From Pelomicrobium sp036803785 (GTDB lineage: Bacteria; Pseudomonadota; Gammaproteobacteria; Burkholderiales; UBA6910): DNA of 31,655 nt. Shown one piece after another: positions 1 to 8,532 of this stretch. Location: positions 1-31,655 of the forward strand of contig NZ_DAIRTR010000021.1 in assembly GCF_036803785.1 (NCBI RefSeq). Reading direction: 5' to 3'. Position 1 is the stretch's first letter, and each line of letters begins with the position of its first letter. Made by a program: the position numbers and the translations under genes. The notes under the pieces were generated by a model, which saw nothing but the letters and a program-made list of their open reading frames with translations, was not told the DNA's origin and did not search any database.

Positions 1-86
1 GCCCCCACGATGCCGCCACACATGCCGACGCAGTGGGTTCCACCCAGCAACCCCACGAGGAACACTGAGAGAAACCCTGAGCTCAT
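1..86 (-). CDS. TauE/SafE-like (sulfite exporter/UreH-domain family) membrane protein, 5' end only
   Basis: Only the first 28 codons lie in the window; the rest is beyond the left edge. The start ATG is at 84-86 on the minus strand. The visible peptide begins MSSGFLSVFLVGLLGG and continues with THCVGMCGGIVG, a hydrophobic first helix followed by an HCVGMCGG motif. That motif is typical of the TauE/SafE-like integral membrane proteins found beside cbb3 oxidase and hemN genes in many proteobacteria. Its Cys and His residues have led to suggestions of a metal-linked role, but the function is not established. It starts 19 bp after the hemN stop on the same strand, so the two are probably cotranscribed. 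No clear Shine-Dalgarno sequence is visible. The family call rests on a short fragment and on context. Confidence 0.6.
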   Translation of the reverse strand, partial: MSSGFLSVFLVGLLGGTHCVGMCGGIVG

Positions 87-105
87 CACCGAGCGTATCG
101 AACGT

Positions 106-1527
106 TCATATCACTTTCGAATAGCGGGTGCGCTGGAGGTCGGACTGGAGGTATTTGTCAAACACCATGCATACGTGGCGCACCAGGAGCCGCCCCCGGG
201 GGGTAACACCGATCCAGTCGTCCTCTATCGTCACGAGGCCCCAGCGCTCCAGCTCCCTCAGCGCCTCCAGCTCCCGCTGGAAATAGCGGTGGAAATCGAT
301 GAGATAGCCGCTTTCGATGGGCTCGAAAGAAAGCTCGAAATGGCAGATGAGGGCCTGGATCACCGCCCGCCGCAGGAGGTCGTCGGCGGAAAGCTCCAGC
401 CCACGCATGATAGGCAGTCGCCCGTCGTCCAGAGCCTCGCAATAGTCCCTGAGCGCCCGGTGGTTCTGGGCGTAGGTGGGACCGATCATGCCAATGGCCG
501 AAACCCCGAGACCCACCAGGTCGCACCCGGCGTGGGTAGAGTAGCCCTGGAAGTTGCGGTGCAGCCGCCCTTGGCGTTGGGCCACCGCCAGCTCATCGTC
601 CGGCTTGGCGAAGTGGTCCATGCCGATGTAGAGGTATCCCGCGGCGGTCAAGCGCTCGATGGCGAGCTTGAAGATTTGCAGCTTCTCGTCGGCACTGGGC
701 AGCTCGGCAGGATTAATTTGCCGTTGGGTTTTGAAGATATGGGGCAAGTGGGCGTAGTTATAGAGGGCGATGCGGTCTGGGTTGGCCGCGATCACCCGCT
801 CCAGCGTGTGGGCAAAACCCGCCACCGTCTGCTTCGGCAACCCGTAGATCAGATCCAGGCTCACCGAACGGAATCCGTGGGTCCGGGCAGCCTCGATCAC
901 GGCCACCGTCTGAGCTTCGCTCTGGATCCGATTCACCGCCCGCTGCACCTGGGGATCCAGGTCCTGGACGCCGAGGCTCATGCGGTTGAAACCGAGCTCT
1001 GCCAGAACCTGCACCGTGTGGGGGCCCACCTTGCGCGGATCGATCTCGATGGAGTATTCCCCCTGGGGCGAAAGGGTAAACCGGGAGCGAATGTCCTGCA
1101 TCAAGCTGCCGAGCTGCTCATCCGAGAGGTAGGTAGGAGTGCCGCCACCGAAATGGAGCTGGCGCACCTCGTTGTCTCCGGCAAACAAGGCTGCCTGCAG
1201 ATCCAGCTCTTTGCGCAAATAGCCGAGATAGCTGGCGGCGTGGCGACGGTTCTTGGTGATGATCTTGTTGCATGCACAATAAAAGCAGACCGTGTCGCAA
1301 AACGGGATGTGCACGTAAAGGGAAAGGGGCCGGCGGATGCCGCCAATATTACGCTTCGCGGCCCAGGCCCGATAGGCAGCCTCGTCGTAGGCTTCCACGA
1401 AGCGGTCTGCGGTGGGATAAGAAGTATATCGGGGACCGCTCACGTCGAAGCGGCGGATCAGCTCGGCGTCGAAAGCCGGCAAGGGTGAAGCGCTGGGGAA
1501 AGCTGTCTGGTGTTCGGATCGTTGCAT
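106..1527 (-). CDS. hemN: Oxygen-independent coproporphyrinogen III oxidase (HemN)
   Basis: Radical-SAM enzyme that oxidatively decarboxylates coproporphyrinogen III to protoporphyrinogen IX without oxygen, supplying heme under low oxygen. The SAM-cluster motif is FCDTVCFYCAC, Cys at about residues 77, 81, 84 and 86, the C-x3-C-x2-C-x-C pattern of genuine HemN. The family N-terminal motif SGPRYTSYPTA and the glycine-rich LHFGGGTPTYL are present. Length from this start is 473 aa, against 457 in E. coli. An upstream ATG at 1552-1554 would add nine residues. The inner ATG is preferred because a class II promoter placed by the FNR box at 1590-1603 would start transcription at about 1556, leaving almost no leader for the outer ATG. 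The gene is divergent from fnr and upstream of the TauE/SafE-like gene. The family is certain; the start is not. Confidence 0.95.
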   Translation of the reverse strand: MQRSEHQTAFPSASPLPAFDAELIRRFDVSGPRYTSYPTADRFVEAYDEAAYRAWAAKRNIGGIRRPLSLYVHIPFCDTVCFYCACNKIITKNRRHAASYLGYLRKELDLQAALFAGDNEVRQLHFGGGTPTYLSDEQLGSLMQDIRSRFTLSPQGEYSIEIDPRKVGPHTVQVLAELGFNRMSLGVQDLDPQVQRAVNRIQSEAQTVAVIEAARTHGFRSVSLDLIYGLPKQTVAGFAHTLERVIAANPDRIALYNYAHLPHIFKTQRQINPAELPSADEKLQIFKLAIERLTAAGYLYIGMDHFAKPDDELAVAQRQGRLHRNFQGYSTHAGCDLVGLGVSAIGMIGPTYAQNHRALRDYCEALDDGRLPIMRGLELSADDLLRRAVIQALICHFELSFEPIESGYLIDFHRYFQRELEALRELERWGLVTIEDDWIGVTPRGRLLVRHVCMVFDKYLQSDLQRTRYSKVI

Positions 1528-1589
1528 CGGGACGAAATACAAGACGGTTCCCATAGCGGCCTACTATGCCACGGACGGCGGAGGCGCCT

Positions 1590-1603
1590 TTGATCTAGAT
1601 CAA
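1590..1603. promoter_or_regulatory. FNR/ANR box between hemN and fnr
   Basis: TTGATCTAGATCAA matches the FNR consensus TTGAT-N4-ATCAA at all ten defined bases. On the minus strand a weak -10 (CATAGT at 1563-1568) lies at a distance that puts the box centre about 40.5 bp upstream of the predicted start, which is class II activation geometry for hemN. On the plus strand a TAGAAT -10 at 1619-1624 would place the box over the -35 region of fnr, which would fit negative autoregulation. The box is seen directly; the start sites are inferred. Confidence 0.9.
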
Positions 1604-1674
1604 CGGAATGGGGTGCATTAGAATTCGTTCATCTTCGCTCCGGATCCGCCCGGGATCGTTCTTCAGTACCCGCC

Positions 1675-2421
1675 ATGACCGCCTCGCCCCCCGTCAAGGG
1701 CATCAGCCTCACGGCGCTGCGCACCGCGTGTAGCGCCTGTAACCTCCAGGAGCTGTGCCTGCCCATCGGGCTCACCCGGGAAGAGGTGGAGCGCCTGGAC
1801 GCGGTGGTGTACCAGCGCCGCCGCGTTAAGCGGGGCGAGCACCTCTACCGGGCGGGAGAGGGCTTCGACGCCTTGTTCGCCGTGCGCTCGGGTTTCTTCA
1901 AGACCTATCTGCTCTCGGAAGACGGGCGAGAGCAGGTGACCGGCTTCCATATGATGGGGGAAGTGATGGGCCTGGACGCCATCAGCGCGGAGCGCCATCC
2001 CTGCAGCGCTATTGCGTTGGAGGATAGCGAGATCTGCCTGGTGCCCTTCACTGAGCTGGAAGCTCTCTCCCGGGAGATGCCCTCCCTGCAGCGACACCTG
2101 CATAAAATGATGAGCCGGGAGATCGTCCGTGACCAGGGCGTCATGCTGCTCCTCGGTAGCATGAAGGCGGAGGAACGCCTGGCCGCCTTCCTGGTGAATC
2201 TTTCCCAGCGCTTCCAAGCCCGCGGTTATTCCCCTTGCGCGTTCAATCTGCGCATGACCCGGGAAGAGATCGGCAGCTACCTGGGCCTAAAGCTGGAGAC
2301 GGTGAGCCGCCTCTTCTCCAAGTTCCAGGAAGAGCGCTTGATCCGGGTACACAATAAGGCCATCCAGATCCTGGATCCCGAAGGGCTCAACGCCCTCGTC
2401 GGCCCCTGCATGCTGCGCTAG
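1675..2421 (+). CDS. fnr: FNR/ANR-type oxygen-sensing transcriptional regulator
   Basis: CRP/FNR-family regulator of 248 aa. Three N-terminal cysteines in CSACNLQELC (C19, C22, C28) and a central one (C121, in EICLVPF) match the four [4Fe-4S] ligands of E. coli FNR (C20, C23, C29, C122). The cAMP-fold sensor domain occupies about residues 35-140. The C-terminal helix-turn-helix carries YLGLKLETVSRLF, with the E-x2-SR residues that read TTGAT half-sites. It should activate microaerobic genes when oxygen is low, and two perfect FNR boxes lie in this window. The ORF stops 4 bp inside the end of the convergent cco-cluster membrane gene, so the two 3' ends overlap. Confidence 0.96.
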   Translation: MTASPPVKGISLTALRTACSACNLQELCLPIGLTREEVERLDAVVYQRRRVKRGEHLYRAGEGFDALFAVRSGFFKTYLLSEDGREQVTGFHMMGEVMGLDAISAERHPCSAIALEDSEICLVPFTELEALSREMPSLQRHLHKMMSREIVRDQGVMLLLGSMKAEERLAAFLVNLSQRFQARGYSPCAFNLRMTREEIGSYLGLKLETVSRLFSKFQEERLIRVHNKAIQILDPEGLNALVGPCMLR

Positions 2422-2801
2422 CCGCAGTCCGGCGTGCCTGGCTCCTGCCGCTTGGGACAGCCCGGGGGCCGCTCCGTGGGTGTGAGCGGGCAGCGGTTGA
2501 TCTCGGCCGAGGTACGCTGGAAGAAACAGGTGAGGGCGCTCGAGGCAGCGGCGAAAGCCCAGAAGAGGAAGAAGCCGATGGTATAGACCATCAGGCGGTT
2601 ATCCCCTAGTGCCTGGCCGCCCGGGAGAAGTGTATCGCTAAAGGGCAACTGCACGGGATCGAACAGGGTGAAAAAAATCACCTCTCCGATCCCACCCACG
2701 AGGAACGAAGGCCACAGGATCCAGATCAGGCGTCGCCCCAAGCCGCCCAATTCTTGGGCGTTTCGGGTCTCCACCTCCCGCGACGAGCTCGGGCAGCTCA
2801 T
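2418..2801 (-). CDS. Two-helix membrane protein of the cco cluster, unknown function
   Basis: 127 aa from the chosen start, with hydrophobic spans at about residues 25-47 and 71-94 and a short loop between them. The tail after the second helix is rich in Pro and Cys (C92, C104, C115, C126). I do not recognise a named family. The start ATG at 2799-2801 overlaps the stop of the upstream DUF3149-like gene as ATGA, which implies translational coupling; an ATG at 2834 would give 138 aa. It is the last gene of the cbb3 operon on the minus strand and meets fnr tail to tail. A role in oxidase assembly or as an accessory subunit is inferred from position only. Confidence 0.75.
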   Translation of the reverse strand: MSCPSSSREVETRNAQELGGLGRRLIWILWPSFLVGGIGEVIFFTLFDPVQLPFSDTLLPGGQALGDNRLMVYTIGFFLFWAFAAASSALTCFFQRTSAEINRCPLTPTERPPGCPKRQEPGTPDCG

Positions 2802-2932
2802 GCTCTCGGCCCCCGAGACTTCCGGGCGAGCCATACCAGCGGGAAAAGGCCCATGCCGAGGACGAAACCGGTGGTGAACAGGCTCAAGCGGCCGAAATCG
2901 GAGTCCAACAGCAGTTCCAGTGCCGCAGACAT
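2798..2932 (-). CDS. DUF3149-like single-helix membrane peptide (44 aa)
   Basis: A very short gene encoding one transmembrane helix (SLFTTGFVLGMGLFPLVWL) after an N-terminal stretch ALELLLDSDFG, ending in basic residues (ARKSRGPRA). The pattern of a Leu/Asp-rich start, an LxLF...FxLGMG helix and a basic tail matches my memory of DUF3149, a roughly 40-residue family of unknown function. The start is supported by a strong Shine-Dalgarno sequence (GGAGGGAG) just upstream. It lies 19 bp after ccoH and is coupled to the next gene by ATGA. Small single-helix subunits such as CcoM are known in other cbb3 oxidases, so an oxidase role is possible but not shown. Confidence 0.75.
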   Translation of the reverse strand: MSAALELLLDSDFGRLSLFTTGFVLGMGLFPLVWLARKSRGPRA

Positions 2933-2951
2933 GTTGTTCTCCCTCCTTCGA

Positions 2952-3500
2952 TCAGGATGCGGCGGGCGGTGGCGTGAGCCGCACCGCTGCTCGTTCGGGA
3001 TACCAGAAGGAACCCGTGAGCCGCCAGGTGCTGCGCTCGTCTTCCAGGTTGAGCACCCAGCGACCAAAGCTGAGCGGCGCGAGCGCGCCGCGGAATTCGT
3101 GCCCGCCTGCAGGCAGCAGGCGCAACGTCTGGTCGTAGCCCGCCCGGGTGGGATGAATCACTTTGAGCACGAGCGCGGTCGGCAACGGTCCGTCTTTCAC
3201 CGTGAGCCCCACCACCACTGTGCGCCCGTCGTCCTCCAGACGGACTTCGGCGCTCACGCCTCGGCGAAGGGCGCTCCGCTCCCGGTCCAGCACCTGATGG
3301 ATGGCGAGTCCCTGCTTGTAATAGTCCTCCACCACCAGGCCATCGTCGCTCTTGAACGCGATCCACAAGGTGGCAAAGCCTGCGGCCACCACTGCCGCAG
3401 GCCCGGCGGCGAGTCCCCATACCCAGGGTTCCCGGTACCAGGGGCGCGCCCCGAGCGCCTGCTCCCGCCCTTCAGCGGGCGATGAAGCTGGATTTCTCAT
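2952..3500 (-). CDS. ccoH: cbb3 oxidase assembly protein FixH/CcoH
   Basis: 182 aa with one N-terminal membrane helix at about residues 27-49, followed by WIAFKSDDGLVVEDYYKQGL. The motif around VEDYYKQG is typical of FixH. The rest is a periplasmic beta-rich domain. FixH/CcoH is a membrane-anchored factor needed for maturation or stability of the cbb3 oxidase and interacts with its subunits. The start overlaps the last 29 bp of ccoG. A GTGAGGA Shine-Dalgarno sequence precedes the ATG at 3498-3500. The order ccoG-ccoH is the usual one downstream of ccoNOQP. Confidence 0.92.
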   Translation of the reverse strand: MRNPASSPAEGREQALGARPWYREPWVWGLAAGPAAVVAAGFATLWIAFKSDDGLVVEDYYKQGLAIHQVLDRERSALRRGVSAEVRLEDDGRTVVVGLTVKDGPLPTALVLKVIHPTRAGYDQTLRLLPAGGHEFRGALAPLSFGRWVLNLEDERSTWRLTGSFWYPERAAVRLTPPPAAS

Positions 3501-5052
3501 CGATCCTCACCCGCTCGTCGTCGAGCGCCTGCACGTGGAACATGACCGGGTTCGAGCCTTTCTCTACTGCCGTCCGCTCGGCCAGCAGCCGCACCGACAC
3601 TATGCGCGACGACGCCCCTTCCACCTGGATCGGCTGCGGCTCCCCTTCCAGCTCGAGTCCCTCGATGCCGCTAACGGTAACGGTGTAGAGCCGCGGCTTT
3701 TCTGTGGTGTTAAAGATCTGCAACCGGTACACGTTTTCGAGCCGCCCATCCTCCGCCTCCCGTACCAGAGTCGCCCGATCGCGGATCACGTTGACCTTGA
3801 GGGGTACCCGGAAATACAGGGTAGCGGCCACCGCCGCTACCAAGGCAAGGAGGATGGCCGAATAGATCAGCACCCGGGGCCGCAGCAGGTGCTTCACGAT
3901 GTCCCGGTCCGAATATTTCCCTTCGATCGCGCTTTCGGTGGAGAAGCGGATGAGCCCCCGGGGATAGCCCATCTTGTCCATCACCTGGTTGCACCCATCG
4001 ATGCACGCGCCGCAGCTTATGCATTCGTACTGAAGGCCGTTCCGGATGTCGATGCCCGTGGGGCACGCCTGCACGCAGATGCCGCAATCGACGCAATCGC
4101 CAAGTCCCAAGGTCTTCCGTTCGGCGGAGCGGGAGCGCGCTCCCCGAGGCTCACCCCGGTAGCGGTCGTAGGTGACGATCAGCGTATCCGGGTCGAACAT
4201 TACGCTCTGGAAGCGGGCGTAGGGGCACATGTACTTACATACCTGTTCCCGCATCCAGCCGGCGTTACCGTAGGTGGCGAAGCCGTAGAACAGCACCCAG
4301 AAGGTCTCCCACGGTCCTAGGGAAAATCGCGCGAGCTCGGCGAGCAGCTCGCGAATGGGCGTGAAGTAGCCCACGAAGGTGATCCCAGTCCAGAGAGAGA
4401 GCGCGATCCACAGCCCGTGCTTGGCAGCCTTGAGGCGCAGCTTGCGCCAGCTCATGGGTGCCTGGTCCAGCTTCATGCGCTTCATCCGGTCGCCTTCCAC
4501 CCACTGCTCGATCCACAGGAACATTTCCGTGTACACCGTCTGGGGACAGGCGAAGCCGCACCACAGGCGACCGGCGATGGCAGTGAACAGAAAGAGCGAC
4601 AGGGCTGAGATCACCAAGAGGGCCGTGAGCAGAATGAAGTCCTGAGGCCAGAAGACGATGCCGAAGATGTAAAACTTGCGATGGGCGAGATCAAACAGCA
4701 CCGCTTGCCGCTCGTTCCAGGTGAGCCAAGGCAGACCGTAGAATACGAGCTGTGTGAGCGCCACCAGGGCGATACGCCAGCTGGCAAGCACACCCGAGAC
4801 CGCCCGCGGGTAAATCTTCTTGCGGACTTCGTACAGGGCAACCTCGAGGCTGTCGTCCGCCCCGGAAGCGTTTGCCTTTTGAACTGGCCGATCCAATGTC
4901 TTGATGCCTTTCGCAGGCGTCAAGCTGTCCCGCTCCCCTAGCACGGGGGCAGACGGCGATCTGGGTCCCGCCGCCTGCCCTGCCTCGAGCCGCCTTTCTT
5001 CCGCTGGGAGCGCTTCCCGCCCCTTCTGCCTGAAGATCGCCCGCACTTCCAA
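3472..5052 (-). CDS. ccoG: Cytochrome c oxidase accessory protein CcoG (FixG/RdxA)
   Basis: Polyferredoxin-type membrane protein reported to act as a Cu(II) reductase in copper delivery to the cbb3 oxidase. About five membrane segments are visible, including WCGFACPQT with a conserved Cys pair. A cytoplasmic domain carries two [4Fe-4S] motifs, CVDCGICVQACP and CISCGACIDGCN. The C-terminus is a periplasmic Ig-like domain. No in-frame ATG precedes the first helix. The call uses a TTG at 5050-5052, four bases after the ccoP stop, giving 526 aa, roughly 50 more than is usual. A GTG at 4942-4944 (490 aa) is an alternative. No Shine-Dalgarno sequence is visible for either. Function is secure; the 5' end is not. 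Confidence 0.93.
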   Translation of the reverse strand: MEVRAIFRQKGREALPAEERRLEAGQAAGPRSPSAPVLGERDSLTPAKGIKTLDRPVQKANASGADDSLEVALYEVRKKIYPRAVSGVLASWRIALVALTQLVFYGLPWLTWNERQAVLFDLAHRKFYIFGIVFWPQDFILLTALLVISALSLFLFTAIAGRLWCGFACPQTVYTEMFLWIEQWVEGDRMKRMKLDQAPMSWRKLRLKAAKHGLWIALSLWTGITFVGYFTPIRELLAELARFSLGPWETFWVLFYGFATYGNAGWMREQVCKYMCPYARFQSVMFDPDTLIVTYDRYRGEPRGARSRSAERKTLGLGDCVDCGICVQACPTGIDIRNGLQYECISCGACIDGCNQVMDKMGYPRGLIRFSTESAIEGKYSDRDIVKHLLRPRVLIYSAILLALVAAVAATLYFRVPLKVNVIRDRATLVREAEDGRLENVYRLQIFNTTEKPRLYTVTVSGIEGLELEGEPQPIQVEGASSRIVSVRLLAERTAVEKGSNPVMFHVQALDDERVRIDEKSSFIAR

Positions 5053-5055
5053 CGT

Positions 5056-5964
5056 CTACTTGGCTTGTTGCGACAACCCGTACACGTAGGCCGCGAGCAG
5101 GTGAATCTTGGCTGGCGACAGCCGCTCGCCCCAGGCCGGCATGACCCCGCTGCGCCCCTTGGTGATGGTCTCGAGGATGGCGGCTTCGCTTCCGCCATAG
5201 AGCCACACGCTGTCGGTCAGATTGGGCGCGCCGAGCTGGGGATTGCCCTTGGCGTCGGCGCCGTGGCAGGCTGCGCACACAGCGAATTTCTCCCTGCCCT
5301 GCTCGGCCAGCTTCGCCTCATGGGGCCGGCCGGAAAGGGAGAGCACGTAGTGGGCCACCGCCTTCGCCCCTTCGGGGCCGCCCACCGCGTCGATCATGGG
5401 GGGCATCATGCCCTGGCGACCGTTGGCGATGGATGCTTTGATCGTGTCCGGATCGCCGCCGTAGAGCCAGTCTCCATCGGCCAGGTTGGGAAAGCCCACG
5501 GATCCGCGGGCATCGGACCCATGGCACTGAGCGCAGTAGGTGAGGAACAGCCGCTGGCCCATGTCCCGCGCCTGGGGATCTGCCGCCACCGCCTTAAGAT
5601 CCTGCTGCAGGAACTTGTTGAAGATAGGCCCGTAGGTCTGTTCCGCCCTGGCCATTTCCTGCTCGAACCGGCCCTTCGAGCTCCATCCCAGAATGCCCTG
5701 GAACGTGCCGAGCCCCGGATAGAACACCAGATACACCAAGGCGAACACGATGGTGATGTAGAAGAGATTGCTCCACCACTTGGGCAAGGGGTTGTTCCAT
5801 TCCGCCAGATCTTCGTCCCACACGTGGCCGGTGGTACCTACCGCCTCCCCTTTCTTCACCTTGGCCCTGGACAGGGACCACAGGAACACGCCACAGCCGA
5901 CGATGCTCCCCAGCGTCAGGACGGCCACGTACCAGCCCCAGAAGGGGCTCACGAAATCGCTCAT
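5056..5964 (-). CDS. ccoP: cbb3 oxidase subunit III, diheme cytochrome c CcoP
   Basis: 302 aa with two N-terminal membrane helices (about residues 9-31 and 65-88) and two class I cytochrome c domains with heme motifs CAQCH (144-148) and CAACH (230-234). Downstream methionines in GMMPPM and GVMPAW are the expected axial ligands. CcoP passes electrons from periplasmic cytochromes to CcoO in the cbb3 oxidase. The conserved PLPKWW motif between the helices is present. Its ATG overlaps the ccoQ stop as ATGA. Confidence 0.97.
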   Translation of the reverse strand: MSDFVSPFWGWYVAVLTLGSIVGCGVFLWSLSRAKVKKGEAVGTTGHVWDEDLAEWNNPLPKWWSNLFYITIVFALVYLVFYPGLGTFQGILGWSSKGRFEQEMARAEQTYGPIFNKFLQQDLKAVAADPQARDMGQRLFLTYCAQCHGSDARGSVGFPNLADGDWLYGGDPDTIKASIANGRQGMMPPMIDAVGGPEGAKAVAHYVLSLSGRPHEAKLAEQGREKFAVCAACHGADAKGNPQLGAPNLTDSVWLYGGSEAAILETITKGRSGVMPAWGERLSPAKIHLLAAYVYGLSQQAK

Positions 5965-6155
5965 TGTTTTTTCCTCCCGCGGCGCGCTTGCTCCCTCTCG
6001 TTGCGGATGCGCTCCCGCTCCTCGCCATCGAAGGGGGCGAGAGCGGCTTCATCGAAGCGCCGTTGGCTCCGCCCGCTCCAGACCCAGGCGACGATGCCCA
6101 CGAACACGACAAAGGCGAGCACGGTCTCTAAAACCCTCAGATCGTTTATGTCCAT
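5961..6155 (-). CDS. ccoQ: cbb3 oxidase small subunit CcoQ/FixQ
   Basis: 64 aa with a single membrane helix (about residues 9-27), followed by a strongly charged cytoplasmic tail rich in Arg, Glu and Lys. This is the FixQ/CcoQ layout. It stabilises the assembled oxidase. A GAGGTGA Shine-Dalgarno sequence precedes the ATG. It sits 4 bp after ccoO and overlaps ccoP by 4 bp. Confidence 0.93.
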   Translation of the reverse strand: MDINDLRVLETVLAFVVFVGIVAWVWSGRSQRRFDEAALAPFDGEERERIRNEREQARRGRKKQ

Positions 6156-6159
6156 CGCA

Positions 6160-6774
6160 TCACCTCGCGTTCTTCAATGCCGTGCCGAGCCCCTGGAGGT
6201 AGGCAATGAGAGCGTCCATCTCGGTCTTGCCCTCGACTTCCTTGGGCGCGTTGGCGATGTCCTCGTCGCTGTAGGGCACACCCACGCGCTGCAGGGCCTT
6301 CATGTGTCTCGCCACCCGGGCACCGTCCACCTTGGCCTGCGCGAGCCACGGGTAGGCCGGCATGTTGGACTCGGGCACCACGTCCCGCGGGTTCATGAAG
6401 TGGACGCGGTGCCACTCGTCCGAATAGCGCCCGCCTACCCGGGCAAGGTCCGGACCGGTACGCTTCGACCCCCACAGGAACGGGTGGTCGTACACCGATT
6501 CGCCCGCCACCGAGTAATGGCCATAGCGCTCCACCTCTGCGCGAAACGGCCGCACCATCTGGGAATGGCAGTTGAAACATCCCTCCCGCTGGTAGATATC
6601 GCGGCCTGCCAGCTGTAGAGCGCTAAAGGGCTTGAGCCCCGGTACCGGCTCGGTGGTGGAGCGCTGGAAAAAGAGCGGCACGATCTCCACCAGGCCGCCC
6701 ACCGCCACCACTAGGACGATGAGTACAACCATGAGCGCTACGTTCTTTTCTATTTTTTCGTGCATCGAGCTCAT
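6160..6774 (-). CDS. ccoO: cbb3 oxidase subunit II, monoheme cytochrome c CcoO
   Basis: 204 aa with an N-terminal membrane anchor (about residues 12-34) and one heme c motif, CFNCH (66-70), followed by the family hallmark SQMVRPF. The axial Met lies in PESNMPAYPW. CcoO relays electrons from CcoP to CcoN. The start at 6772-6774 was chosen over an upstream in-frame ATG at 6819 because GAGGAGG lies just before it and the upstream extension is Arg/Cys-rich and overlaps ccoN. It starts 10 bp after the ccoN stop. Confidence 0.97.
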   Translation of the reverse strand: MSSMHEKIEKNVALMVVLIVLVVAVGGLVEIVPLFFQRSTTEPVPGLKPFSALQLAGRDIYQREGCFNCHSQMVRPFRAEVERYGHYSVAGESVYDHPFLWGSKRTGPDLARVGGRYSDEWHRVHFMNPRDVVPESNMPAYPWLAQAKVDGARVARHMKALQRVGVPYSDEDIANAPKEVEGKTEMDALIAYLQGLGTALKNAR

Positions 6775-6784
6775 GGCCTCCTCC

Positions 6785-8212
<1,428 letters not shown>

Positions 8213-8335
8213 TCAGCTCTCTCCCGTTTCCCAATCGAAAACCTCGTAGCCTTTCTGGTCCCCGCCTTCCGGCACATGGAGGGCGCGACCGCATCGATGG
8301 CAAGGATCTCGCCACTGGCGATTTCTGAACGTCAT
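8213..8335 (-). CDS. Small 40-aa Cys/His protein between ccoS and ccoN, unrecognised
   Basis: A 40-codon ORF that fits exactly between two known genes. Its ATG shares a base with the ccoS stop (TGATG) and its stop TGA directly abuts the ccoN ATG. The peptide starts MTFRNRQWRDPCHRCGRALH and ends in an acidic stretch, GYEVFDWETGES. It has C12 and C15 in a CHRC motif, nearby H13 and H20, and no membrane helix. Both ends being locked to neighbours strongly suggests that it is translated. A metal site, or a role in carrying ribosomes into ccoN, is conceivable. I do not know a described family. Confidence 0.65.
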   Translation of the reverse strand: MTFRNRQWRDPCHRCGRALHVPEGGDQKGYEVFDWETGES

Positions 8336-8511
8336 CAAGTCGACGGCCAGGCTCCTTCCTCTTTTCCCGGCCGGTCGTCGTCCATGAGGATGCGATGGGC
8401 CGGCCCTTCCAGATCGTCGAACTGTCCGCTTCTCACCGCCCACCAGAACACCGCGCCGATCAGGAGCACCAGCGCGAGGGACAGGGGGATGAGGAGATAC
8501 AGAATGTCCAT
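8335..8511 (-). CDS. ccoS: cbb3 oxidase maturation protein CcoS
   Basis: 58 aa, starting MDILYLLIPLSLALVLLIGA: one N-terminal membrane helix, then WWAVRSGQFDDLEGPAHRIL. The motif SGQFDDLEGPA is diagnostic of CcoS/FixS. A short charged tail follows. CcoS is required for inserting heme and copper cofactors into CcoN. It starts 21 bp after the ccoI stop, in the usual ccoI-ccoS order. Its stop shares one base with the next small ORF. Confidence 0.94.
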   Translation of the reverse strand: MDILYLLIPLSLALVLLIGAVFWWAVRSGQFDDLEGPAHRILMDDDRPGKEEGAWPST

Positions 8512-8532
8512 TTCAGAGATCGCGGTTCTGGC

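Noticed and set aside
10..1488. Long plus-strand open frame opposite hemN
   Set aside because: It is the antisense of a certain gene. The product is low in hydrophobic order, has no domain, and reflects high GC at third codon positions.
5065..6618. Plus-strand open frame of 517 codons across ccoP, ccoQ and ccoO
   Set aside because: Antisense to three well-supported oxidase genes. His/Arg/Gly-rich product with no recognisable fold.
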